Positions 8,108-16,800 of a stretch of DNA of 64,000 bases are shown in pieces (positions within the stretch are counted from its first letter, which is position 1; each line of letters opens with the position of its first letter). The position numbers and the translations under genes were made by a program. This stretch comes from Spirochaetota bacterium (lineage in GTDB: Bacteria; Spirochaetota; UBA4802; UBA5550): contig JAFGJK010000151.1 in NCBI GenBank assembly GCA_016929135.1, forward strand, positions 1-64,000, in the 5' to 3' direction. Under the pieces are notes generated by a model. The model searched no databases and had not been told where the DNA came from. It saw nothing but the letters and a program-made list of their open reading frames with translations.

Positions 8108-9383
8108 GGTACACCTCTGATGCGCCAGCCTCGGCGAGATGCCTGCTCCGCCCCTCGATCAGAATGGCCCGGCTGTATTTTTTCAGCACGTATCCGGGAT
8201 AGGGATTTATCACCGGGAGGTTCGGCATCAATTTCTTCACATCCTTCAGGTTGTCCACGAGGCGCGATATGTCGGGAGTCTTCTGCGCCTCATGGATCGC
8301 CTCCTTCTTCCTGGTGAAGAAATTGCCCGTATTCTCCAGAATGCCTATCAGGATCGAGTGATCTCTGTTCTGATAGTAGTCGTAGAGATCTCTGAATGTC
8401 TTTCCGATAAAATTCTTCGGAATGCCCAGTGTGTTTATCGATATCCCGGCGTTTACGTCCAGGAGCTCATTGATCACATGGGATATGCCGCTGCCGGTTG
8501 AGGCGTTTGCGATAAGGGCGCGGTTGTAGTTGCTCGAGAGGATCACCTCATCGCAGTTGGATGCGCTCAGGTATCGTGCGAACTTTGAATCCAGGAGCTC
8601 TGCGCAGGTGTATACCGATTTTGACAGGGATTTCACCGTGATTATGGTCATGACGGTGCGGGAATCGATCTCCTGGGCGGAACCGCTTATCATCCTGTCC
8701 GCCAGAACAAGCACCTTCTGGGCATGCTTCAGGTTTGCCCTGTGCAGGACCCGTTCGTCGATGTAATCTCCGTGAATAAAATTGATGGTGGCCAGCGTTT
8801 TATCGGATCGCAGGTTTTCAAATTCCGCCGGATCGGCCGTGGTGATCACGACTAATTCGGACGGGAGGAAGGACTTGTTTTTACCGAGGATGTCGGTCAG
8901 GACCTCCGCCATGTTCCGTTTCCAGCCGCATATGATAAAGTGGTTTGTGAGTTTCAGTTGCTTCAAGCCTCTCCCCTCCTTCAGTTGCTTTTCCACCAGA
9001 AACGATGCGATGTTACCGGTCACCACGCCCACCAGCGATATTCCGAAGAACATAAGGAGTATCCCGGTCAGCCTTCCTGCACGTGATTTCGGATAGTAAT
9101 CACCGTACCCCACCGTTGTTGAGGTTACGATAGTCCACCACAGCGCTTCCTCAAAGGATCTTATATTGCTTGAGCTGTTCGGGTCCGGTATCAGCTGTCC
9201 GTTCACCGTTCTGTAGGAGACGTGATCCTTTTCGATATAATAGATGATTGACGAGAAGAGCAGGAGGATGATGAGGGCAATAAGACAGAGCCTGAATGGA
9301 AGGCTGTTCCAGATCTTATTGGTGGTGCTTCTCAGCCATTTAAACGATGAGCCATTCCCGTTCTTTTCTTTAACTTCAGCCAT
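8094..9383 (-). CDS. K+ channel with cytosolic RCK/TrkA-N domains
   Basis: The frame extends to a TTG at 9443, but the first ATG (9383) is preferred; neither has a good Shine-Dalgarno. The 429-residue product has TM1 (about 27-48), a re-entrant pore with the K+ filter TTVGYGDYYP (about 90-99), TM2 (about 105-130), then a Rossmann domain starting HFIICGWKRN and a further ~150 residues that look like a second RCK-type lobe. The filter fits a selective K+ channel of the Kch/MthK or CASTOR-like type. It heads a leftward cluster whose next gene is a cNMP-binding protein. Confidence 0.85.
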   Translation of the reverse strand: MAEVKEKNGNGSSFKWLRSTTNKIWNSLPFRLCLIALIILLLFSSIIYYIEKDHVSYRTVNGQLIPDPNSSSNIRSFEEALWWTIVTSTTVGYGDYYPKSRAGRLTGILLMFFGISLVGVVTGNIASFLVEKQLKEGRGLKQLKLTNHFIICGWKRNMAEVLTDILGKNKSFLPSELVVITTADPAEFENLRSDKTLATINFIHGDYIDERVLHRANLKHAQKVLVLADRMISGSAQEIDSRTVMTIITVKSLSKSVYTCAELLDSKFARYLSASNCDEVILSSNYNRALIANASTGSGISHVINELLDVNAGISINTLGIPKNFIGKTFRDLYDYYQNRDHSILIGILENTGNFFTRKKEAIHEAQKTPDISRLVDNLKDVKKLMPNLPVINPYPGYVLKKYSRAILIEGRSRHLAEAGASEVYHGSI

Positions 9384-9660
9384 GGTTGCTGATACATTCC
9401 ATTTAATAATCGATTGAAGGCTTCCAGTACTATTTTCGAACAAAATTATGTATTTTATAAATGGTATTGGCTATATTTTTCCTTAAAAAAAACCCCATGA
9501 TGAGCCCTCTGGAGGGATAGTTCATGCCTGATTTCGGCAATAACATCCCAATGGATGGTTCAATGGACGTTTTTAAAGAGCATAATGACATATTAATTCT
9601 TGACTTTATTGACTTAATAGGTAAAACACTATATCTACAGAATATAACAGGGAGCGAGCC

Positions 9661-10368
9661 ATGAAACGATATCATGTATTGAGCGTGATGCTCTTCAGCG
9701 CATTAATTGGATGCGTGAGCATGCCGGATCCGGTCAATGAGGCTTATCTTGTCAATCAGACGAAGGATGATGAGAAGATATTCAAGGTCCTGGAAGAAAA
9801 GGTGGTATCGAAAAAGCTCGAGTTGGATAATTACAAGGAAACGATAAAGAACGCGGAGCGTAAGGTCCAGCTGGGCCGGAGCGAGCTTTCGGTTCTGAAC
9901 AAAAAGAAGTCATTGCTGGATGAGGAGAAGAGACTCGCCGGGCTCAAGGAGGATTCCGCTGCGGAGAACGATCTGGCGGCGCAGCTGGAGAAGAACGATC
10001 ATGCGATGCAGAAGCAGAGACTGAAGCTCCGCTTTCTGGATCTCTCTCTGGAGAACGCACGGACACTGGGAAAGATCAGGGAATCCGAGTTGGCGGTGCT
10101 GGTGGGCGAGCTCAATTATGAGAAGGCAAAGGTCGCGAAGAGATATCAGGATAAACGCATGAAGGATCTCGGGAAGGACAAGGAGGAGCCGTCATTTTTT
10201 GCCAAGATCTTCGGAAGTTCCGGGGATGAGGCCATTGATCCCGGGCGGTACAATGCCTATTGGAACAGGCTTCTGGAGGGGCTGAGGAAGGAAAGGGATC
10301 ATCAGAAGGATATCGAGACGAAGATGGTTGAAGCAGAAAAGGCCTATGAATCATTCACGGCGCCCTAG
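9661..10368 (+). CDS. Coiled-coil lipoprotein
   Basis: 235 residues. The signal peptide ends in a lipobox at LIGC (Cys about 19), so this should be a lipoprotein. The rest is strongly charged and heptad-like (about 35-190), with long Lys/Glu-rich helices, and no enzymatic motif. AGGGAGCGAGCC precedes the ATG. It is 9 bp upstream of the OmpA-like gene, which is also coiled coil, so the two are probably co-transcribed and may build an elongated envelope structure. Possible -35 elements (TTGACT) lie at 9600-9620. Confidence 0.75.
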   Translation: MKRYHVLSVMLFSALIGCVSMPDPVNEAYLVNQTKDDEKIFKVLEEKVVSKKLELDNYKETIKNAERKVQLGRSELSVLNKKKSLLDEEKRLAGLKEDSAAENDLAAQLEKNDHAMQKQRLKLRFLDLSLENARTLGKIRESELAVLVGELNYEKAKVAKRYQDKRMKDLGKDKEEPSFFAKIFGSSGDEAIDPGRYNAYWNRLLEGLRKERDHQKDIETKMVEAEKAYESFTAP

Positions 10369-10377
10369 GAGACCCTT

Positions 10378-11406
10378 ATGAGAAAGGCAGTTTTCATCGT
10401 TAGCATGGCGGTGGTCCTGTTCGCGGCAGTTCTCCCGGCCAGATCGGACCTGTTCTATACGCAGTCGGAGTACAACAGGATATACAACCGGAAGGTGGCG
10501 GCGGAGCTGGAGATAGAGTCGCTGAGGCGTCAGTTCCAGAATGAGAAGACGAACATGGAATCGAAGATCCGTGATCTTCAGGGGGTCATCGAGGGTCTCA
10601 ACCAGCAGCTGGAGGTTCTCAAGAACCAGATGAGTGAGCAGAGGGACGCGGCAGCGAAGAGAATCGAGGACCTCGAGAAAAGGACGGACATCCTGAAAAA
10701 GAGGGGGAGCGACCGAGAGAAGGAGCTCATAGAGGCGAACAGGAATCTCCAGAAGGAGTGTGAGGAGGGGAGGAGTGAGCTTCAGAAGAAGCTGGACAGG
10801 GAGCGGGAGGAGCACCTCCTGGCGATGAAAAAGCAGAGGGAGGACTGCCAGACCAGCATCAACGATCTCCATGGCACCATTGCGAACCTGAACGGCCAGC
10901 TGTCGGAGCTGAAGGACCTGAATACAAAACAGCGGGGGGAACTGGGCAGGATGAAATCCCAGGCCGATGAGCTGGCCGAGCAGTTGAAAGAGGAGATACA
11001 GAAAGGTGAGATACGGCTGCGGAAGTACCATGACAAGCTTATAATAAACCTGGATGACAGAATCTGCTATGACTCCGGATCGGCTGAATTGAAAAGGGAC
11101 ATACTCCCCGCACTGAACAAGATCATAAAGATTATTGAGAAGTATGCGGAGAACAGGATCGTCGTCGAGGGGCACACGGACAACGTTCCGATCGCCAGCA
11201 GCCGTTTCCGGAACAACTGGCAGCTTTCGACCGAAAGGGCGCTCTCCGTTCTTGCATACATATTGAAAAACAATCGGCTGGATCCGCGTCGTTTTTCCGC
11301 CGCGGGGTACGGTGAATTCAATCCCATCGTGCAGAACAATACACCGGAGAACAGGGCGCTGAACAGGAGGGTTGACATCGTGGTGCTGCCGAAGGTGAAG
11401 GAGTGA
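10378..11406 (+). CDS. OmpA/MotB-type peptidoglycan-binding protein with coiled coil
   Basis: 342 residues: signal peptide (cleaved near residue 23, PARSDL), a long periplasmic coiled coil (about 35-215), then an OmpA-like C-terminal domain (about 225-340). The domain has VVEGHTDNVPI, NNWQLSTERALSV, GYGEFNPI and NRRVDIV, which are the peptidoglycan-binding signatures of OmpA and MotB. There is no beta-barrel. It should tether some envelope component to the cell wall. It follows the coiled-coil lipoprotein by 9 bp and precedes the 659-residue protein by 57 bp. Confidence 0.85.
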   Translation: MRKAVFIVSMAVVLFAAVLPARSDLFYTQSEYNRIYNRKVAAELEIESLRRQFQNEKTNMESKIRDLQGVIEGLNQQLEVLKNQMSEQRDAAAKRIEDLEKRTDILKKRGSDREKELIEANRNLQKECEEGRSELQKKLDREREEHLLAMKKQREDCQTSINDLHGTIANLNGQLSELKDLNTKQRGELGRMKSQADELAEQLKEEIQKGEIRLRKYHDKLIINLDDRICYDSGSAELKRDILPALNKIIKIIEKYAENRIVVEGHTDNVPIASSRFRNNWQLSTERALSVLAYILKNNRLDPRRFSAAGYGEFNPIVQNNTPENRALNRRVDIVVLPKVKE

Positions 11407-11463
11407 GGCCCCTGTTTCACGGTTGGCCGGGCTCGAAAGCGATGCGGGCGTATTCGGAGAGAA

Positions 11464-13443
11464 TTGAGGGATGATTTGGAGATTGAGCGGATGGAAGCTG
11501 GCAAGGATATACGAAGGCTCGAGAGGATGACGACGTCACTTCTGCTCAACAAGGAGATCCCTCCAATGTTGATGGAACGCGTCAGACTCCTTCTTAAGAA
11601 TAACTCGATCAATAATGAGCAGCGGTACCGCTCCATCATTAAGCTCGTGCAGCATCTCCCGGGGAAAAAGGACCTCGGCAGCGATGAGATCGAGATTGCA
11701 GAGGAAAAGAGGAAAAGGGTTCAGACGGCGAAAAAGAAAAAGAAACCGAAGAAAAAACCCCTCATGGGTCCGACGGAACTCTCACTCTATATAGACAGCC
11801 TCTACAGTTCCTACAAAAGCTCAAAGCTCTTCAGAAAACGCTATCTGGCTCGGAGGAACAACAGGTTCGGGATCGGTTTGAGGAAACGGCTCGTCCCCAC
11901 CAACCGCTACAAGCAGATACTGGACAAGCTGGCGGATCTCCATGAACTCGTGATCGGACGCCTTGATGATATCCTCGACGGGATCGTGTTCGATCCCGAG
12001 GCACAGGACCCCACCATCTTTAATTATCTCAAGGTGTTCAAGCGGTGGATGACAGATGTCCCCCTATTGAGAGTGGACTACGACAAGATAATCTGGATGG
12101 AGCGAATCGAATTCGACAGGGCATTCAGCAAGTATATTACCCACTTCTTCTCCTTCTATAAACTCGGTGCGCCGGTGCGGGAAGGGATCCTGCTGGAGGT
12201 GGAGAAAAGGCTCAACGCACAGATCGAAACCGCCGAGGTGAGTGAGGGGGAGGCGGAAGCGCAGGCGCCGATGCGGGAGCCGCGGAATCCGGTGAGCGAC
12301 CGCAAGGATGTCTATCGCTATATCGGGGCAATGCGTTTTTTCCTCCCTAATGCGCTGGATGAAAAGAATGCCTTCGCCGATGACATCTTCAAGTCCACGA
12401 CGATGAGAAATCTCCCGGATTTCCTCTTCGCCACTGCGGAGGCACTGGTATTCCAGCGCACCTACGAGATTGAGGAGCTGATTTCCTACTATAAGATAAT
12501 ATACCTGCATGTCGATTCCAACAGATGGAACTGCAGTGAAGATATGCTGGAGAGGGCGAAGAAGGACAGGAACGCGAAGATGGAGGCCGAGCTGAAAGCC
12601 CTCAAGGCTAAGTATTCCTCTTTTGAAACAATGATGACATTACTTTCCATGCAGAGGAACGATGAAAACCAGCTCCATAGCGTACTCAAGGAGTACTGGC
12701 GCCAGGCATTCAAAAAGGAATGGGATCCCCATACAGTCCAGGGGAGCAATTGTCTTTTTTATATTTATAGCATAGGCAATTACTTCAACGATGCCTTCCT
12801 TCAGCTCATGAATGGAACGGTTCTGTCCCTGAGGGACTCGGCGCGGGAGGATATCAGCGGATCGATTTTTTCCCCTTCATATTTCGAGGCGGAAATCACC
12901 GCATTCACCTCGGCGCAGAAAAGACTCAGATCGCTGTTCGTATCGAAGTCCCTGCCGCAGATGAGCAGGGAAACGGTGGTCCATTCCCTCGCCAGGCCGG
13001 ACGAGAGCATTGACCAGTCCGTTAAGCCTGTCTATATCATGGGCAGGGCCTTCTACCGAATGGGGAAGGAGATGATCCGCATCTATGAGATGCACAGGCT
13101 GTGGAGATTCAACAGGGGGGTGATGAGGATCCCCTCGATCGCCAGGGTTCCGCTGATACGGGAGACCGTCGAGGCGCTCCCTGAACAGGCCGGTCGCCCA
13201 ATACCATTTTTCGACTGCGTCATAATGGACATGCCCTCCGCCACCGTGTTCGCCAGGGGATATCTCAGCAAGCGGATAATGGAGGACTCTCTCACCGAGG
13301 GGGTTTTCGTATCTGCTGCGGCCTTCTGCTTCCAGGCGGCCAGCGCCTGCCTCAACGAGGAACTGAACGAGGACATGCTCGCCAGTGAAGAGCTCAAGCG
13401 GCAGATCGATGACCTGTCAAACAGAGTCAGGATGCGGCCCTGA
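11464..13443 (+). CDS. Large uncharacterised protein in envelope cluster
   Basis: Start is a TTG with GGAGAG at good spacing; an ATG at 11491 is the alternative. The ~659-residue product has no signal peptide or clear membrane segment, so it is probably cytoplasmic. A strongly basic patch (KKKKKPKKKP, about residues 88-97) precedes a mostly helical body, and residues ~255-275 are acidic and low-complexity. I recognise no family. Size, helical make-up and position next to envelope-structure genes suggest a lineage-specific factor; function unknown. Confidence 0.75.
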   Translation: MRDDLEIERMEAGKDIRRLERMTTSLLLNKEIPPMLMERVRLLLKNNSINNEQRYRSIIKLVQHLPGKKDLGSDEIEIAEEKRKRVQTAKKKKKPKKKPLMGPTELSLYIDSLYSSYKSSKLFRKRYLARRNNRFGIGLRKRLVPTNRYKQILDKLADLHELVIGRLDDILDGIVFDPEAQDPTIFNYLKVFKRWMTDVPLLRVDYDKIIWMERIEFDRAFSKYITHFFSFYKLGAPVREGILLEVEKRLNAQIETAEVSEGEAEAQAPMREPRNPVSDRKDVYRYIGAMRFFLPNALDEKNAFADDIFKSTTMRNLPDFLFATAEALVFQRTYEIEELISYYKIIYLHVDSNRWNCSEDMLERAKKDRNAKMEAELKALKAKYSSFETMMTLLSMQRNDENQLHSVLKEYWRQAFKKEWDPHTVQGSNCLFYIYSIGNYFNDAFLQLMNGTVLSLRDSAREDISGSIFSPSYFEAEITAFTSAQKRLRSLFVSKSLPQMSRETVVHSLARPDESIDQSVKPVYIMGRAFYRMGKEMIRIYEMHRLWRFNRGVMRIPSIARVPLIRETVEALPEQAGRPIPFFDCVIMDMPSATVFARGYLSKRIMEDSLTEGVFVSAAAFCFQAASACLNEELNEDMLASEELKRQIDDLSNRVRMRP

Positions 13444-13484
13444 CGCTCTCGAAGATACACCGGGCTGTATGGCTGCATTCCTTA

Positions 13485-13513
13485 TTGACATAATAATGCG
13501 ATAATTGTATCTA
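13485..13513 (+). promoter_or_regulatory. Candidate sigma-70 promoter
   Basis: TTGACA at 13485-13490, 17-bp spacer, weak -10 TATCTA at 13508-13513. Transcription would begin near 13520, which argues against the upstream TTG (13505) as the start of the next gene. Confidence 0.45.
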
Positions 13514-13540
13514 TTTCCCGAGGATATTCGTTCATACTTC

Positions 13541-15334
13541 ATGTCTATGGGGAACATGTTCAAGAGATCGGTGATGTCGGATCCTGCGCGGTACCGCCAT
13601 ACCCTCCTGGCGATACTCGTGGGTCTGAGCCTGCTTGCACCGCAGGGGGGAGCTGCGGAGACGGCCATTGATACGCTCTTCTCCATGGAGAAGAGAACTA
13701 CGAGATTCGATGCCATCGAAAGTGGCGATGTCATGGACTTCGCTCTGGACGATGATTTCGCATATGTGCTTGTGCGGCAGTTCAACATGATCACCGACGC
13801 GGTATTCAAGGTGGGCCGGTACGACGGAAGGATACAGAGAATCTGGGGAATCGGCAGTTTCGGCTCCTCGGCCATCGAATCGGACGGAAAGCTCCTGTAT
13901 GTGCTCGGTGAAAAAAAGGATTATTTCATCCGGATCTTTTCCTTCTCCGGCAACTGGGTGAGGACACTCAAACTCAAGGGGGAGGTCGTGGGGACCCTGC
14001 GGGGGCTGGGGGTTTCCGACAGGGAGATATTCTATACCCAGTTTGACGGAAGGAAATCGGAGCTCTGCATCTACGATAGGAGGAGCGAAACAGCAAAGGT
14101 CGTCTATACGTTCAATAACAGCATCGATTCCCTCTGCCTTTCATCAGGAAGGGTAATCATGTACCAGAATCATTTCGATGCCTACGCCTCCCACTGGCTC
14201 TTCCTTGTTGATTTTAATCCGCAGAGGTATCGTGTGATGCGTTTTGTCAATGACAGGGCCATCGGGATGTCATCAATGGGGGGGGGCACCTATTATCTAT
14301 CCAGAAATCAGGGCCGCCTTCAGATCTCCCCCTATACCGTCAACGAGGACGAACACACGGTGGCGGCGAAGCCGATTCACAGAAAGGTGACGATCACCTA
14401 TTCAGCCAGGGGGTTCCAGAGTCCCGGAAAGCTGCGGCTCTGGATACCCTGTCCCCAGGATTCGAGGCTTCAGCGGATCCGAGGCCTGAGCCTTGTTCCC
14501 GAGCCGCGGGGATACGCGGCTGACAGGTACGGCAATAAATGGGCATACTTCCTGAACGAGCAGTTGATTGGAAGGAATACGATCGAGATGCGGTTCGAGG
14601 TCCGTACTGCAGAGGCTGCCTGCACGATGAACAAGCATGTGCAGTATACCAGGAGGCGCATACCAGCGGAGATCGCGAAACTCTATACCAGACCGACACC
14701 CCGTAATGATCTGAAATCGCCGGAGCTCAGGGGGATCCTCAACAACATGCCCAGGGAATACCTGTATATCTCACGCCTCCTGGGGGTACAGCGCTATATC
14801 GCCAGGAACCTTGCACGGGGCGAGGACGATGACAGGTGCCTGACGGCCGGATGCATTTTACGGAGGGGGAAGGGTGCCGACCGAGGCCGATCCATCGCGC
14901 TTTCCGCGGTGGCAAGGCTCTATGGAATACCTTCAAGAATCGTCGGGGCGTTCTGGATCGCGGATACGAAACGGAATCAGGGGAGCCCGGTCCGCTACTG
15001 GAACCAGTGGTTTTTTCCGGAGAGCGGATGGATCGATGTCGATACCGGCGAAGGGCGCGGCGGGGAGGATGTATCCGGGAGAGAATCACTGGGCTACCAC
15101 GAGAACGGATACTGCACGATGTTCAGCGGCGACCTGGGGGATCCCGATTACCGGGAGGGCTTTGCGGACAAGGCCTGGTGCTATGCGGTTCAGGGTGAAT
15201 CGATCGCCGCAACGAAGGGGAAGAAGGCGGTCATCGAGGGGATATCCGTACGGAGCGATGAGGTGGTCATTGAAAGGAAGTCGCCGGCGCCGAAACGGCC
15301 GAGGCGTCGATCCAGGAGAAAGAGGAAAAAATGA
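13541..15334 (+). CDS. Beta-propeller protein with inactive-looking transglutaminase domain
   Basis: Start set at ATG 13541, downstream of a candidate promoter; ATGs at 13556 and 13574 are also possible. The N-terminus is signal-like (LLAILVGLSLLAPQGGAA), so the ~597-residue protein is exported. Residues ~35-270 are propeller-like WD/NHL-style strands; ~275-390 is a beta-sandwich; ~400-510 is a transglutaminase fold, clear from ALSAVARLYGIPSR and WFFPESGWIDVD. Aligned on GIPxR, the catalytic Cys is Asp447 and the His is Asn488; only the third Asp (about 501) remains. The C-terminus is very basic (RRRSRRKRKK). Probably a binding or structural module of the cell envelope. Confidence 0.7.
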   Translation: MSMGNMFKRSVMSDPARYRHTLLAILVGLSLLAPQGGAAETAIDTLFSMEKRTTRFDAIESGDVMDFALDDDFAYVLVRQFNMITDAVFKVGRYDGRIQRIWGIGSFGSSAIESDGKLLYVLGEKKDYFIRIFSFSGNWVRTLKLKGEVVGTLRGLGVSDREIFYTQFDGRKSELCIYDRRSETAKVVYTFNNSIDSLCLSSGRVIMYQNHFDAYASHWLFLVDFNPQRYRVMRFVNDRAIGMSSMGGGTYYLSRNQGRLQISPYTVNEDEHTVAAKPIHRKVTITYSARGFQSPGKLRLWIPCPQDSRLQRIRGLSLVPEPRGYAADRYGNKWAYFLNEQLIGRNTIEMRFEVRTAEAACTMNKHVQYTRRRIPAEIAKLYTRPTPRNDLKSPELRGILNNMPREYLYISRLLGVQRYIARNLARGEDDDRCLTAGCILRRGKGADRGRSIALSAVARLYGIPSRIVGAFWIADTKRNQGSPVRYWNQWFFPESGWIDVDTGEGRGGEDVSGRESLGYHENGYCTMFSGDLGDPDYREGFADKAWCYAVQGESIAATKGKKAVIEGISVRSDEVVIERKSPAPKRPRRRSRRKRKK

Positions 15335-15440
15335 CGGGACAATCATTAATTGGTTGCTCTATTCTTCTCCATGGTGAACAAATAGAACCACGGCGGCTGC
15401 CGTGAATCAGATCCAGAATTACAACAGGGTACGGAGCGAT

Positions 15441-16514
15441 ATGGGCCAAGGCACCAACATGAAGCCGAAACCTCTACGCCTCTCCGAGTCAGTAACAGGC
15501 TCCGGGTGAGCGGCCAAGATGGGTCCGTGCGACCTGTCTGTGGTACTGAAGGGGATAGCGCTGCCGGATGATCCGAGGGTCATCGTCGGTTTCGGAACCA
15601 GTGATGACGCGGGCGTCATTCTGCTGGATGATGAGACCGCACTTATTCAGACGGTGGATTTCATCACGCCCCTGATCGATGATCCCTATGAGTTCGGCAG
15701 GGTCGCGGCATGCAACAGTCTCTCCGATGTCTATGCCATGGGGGGAACCCCCTATTCGGCGCTCAACATCGTATGCTTTCCTTCTGATCTTTTCGGTGTC
15801 GATGTCCTCGGCGAGGTTCTCCGCGGGGGTACCGATGTCTGTTCGATCGCCGGGTGCCGGATTTTGGGCGGGCACAGCGTCACCGACAAAGAGATGAAAT
15901 ACGGTCTTGCCGTTACCGGAGTGGTTCATCCCCGCAGTGTTATCAGGAACCGCGGATTGTGCGAGGGTGATGTGCTTCTGCTCACCAAGCCGATCGGGAC
16001 GGGAATCATCGCCACGGCCATTAAGGCAGGGTTCGCCGGTGAGGAGGTTGTGGGCCCCTGCGTTCGCAGTATGACCACGCTCAACAAAAAAGCCGCCGAA
16101 TTGATGGTAGACTACGATGTGCACGCCTGTACCGATGTGACCGGTTTCGGCCTCGCCGGTCACATGGGGGAGATGCTGGGGGACGACCGGCTTTCCGTGG
16201 TGCTTGATGCATCGGCGGTCCCGCTGCTCCCCGGTGCAACGGAGCTGGCGGGGCAGGGTATGATACCGGCAGGCCGGTACAGGAATGAGGATTATGTGAA
16301 GGACCGTTTCTCCATGGAGACGGGGGTGCCACGTGAGGTTTACGACCTCGTTTTTGATCCCCAGACCTCGGGGGGACTTCTCATCGCCCTTCCGGAAGCC
16401 CAGGGGGAGAGGCTGATCCGCTCACTGCACGACAATGGAATCTCCTGGGCAACGATCATAGCGGGTGTACAGAAAAGCGGAACACCTCGAATCCTACTGC
16501 AGCGTTCCCGATAG
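15441..16514 (+). CDS. selD: Selenide, water dikinase (selenophosphate synthetase), Sec-containing
   Basis: Makes selenophosphate from selenide and ATP for tRNA-Sec and Sec synthesis. Conventional calling begins at ATG 15519, but the same frame continues upstream through a TGA at 15507-15509. Read as Sec (U), the N-terminus becomes SVTGSG-U-AAKMGPCDL, matching the family's glycine-rich loop with its catalytic Cys/Sec and Lys (here U23 and K26). The start is ATG 15441 with GGAG upstream; ATG 15459 is also possible. The rest is full length: DDAGVI, ILGGHSVTD, TDVTGFGLAGH, DPQTSGGLL. A bacterial SECIS hairpin follows the UGA directly. Total 357 residues. Confidence 0.93.
15507..15539 (+). promoter_or_regulatory. 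selD: UGA-Sec codon and bacterial SECIS element in selD
   Basis: The UGA is at 15507-15509. A hairpin with a continuous 9-bp stem (15517-15525 pairing with 15531-15539, two G-U wobbles) closes a 5-base loop CGUGC (15526-15530). The upper stem starts 12 bases after the UGA and the loop holds the GU expected for SelB binding. Confidence 0.8.
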
Positions 16515-16588
16515 CTCCCGGCCACGTCCCCCTCCGGGTGTCCACTTCACGTCCTGCCCATTATTTTCATCATGAATTCAAATTTGTC

Positions 16589-16615
16589 TTGAAATAATAC
16601 AATACCTCATATAAT
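16589..16615 (+). promoter_or_regulatory. Candidate promoter before cNMP-GGDEF gene
   Basis: TTGAAA at 16589-16594 and a perfect TATAAT at 16610-16615, but the spacer is only 15 bp. The transcript would start near 16622. Confidence 0.4.
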
Positions 16616-16800
16616 CATCTATCCCCGGACCATTGCGTTCCGGACGAATGCCTACAGGTGCGATATTTTACCGTCACCGGAATCACAGGGATCGGGATCT
16701 CATCACCGCAGGCGGATGGGGGGGAGCCCTTTATCGGGAATTCCGATGCGGGATCGTCCGGGACCTGTACAGTGAATCGAGTCCAGAATTGTTGGTGCGC

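Noticed and set aside
15519..16514. selD starting at ATG 15519
   Set aside because: This start removes the Sec/Cys-Lys catalytic loop that the upstream reading through UGA supplies.
16633..16800. N-terminal extension of the cNMP-GGDEF protein
   Set aside because: Arg-rich and unlike protein; the cNMP domain begins at 16801.
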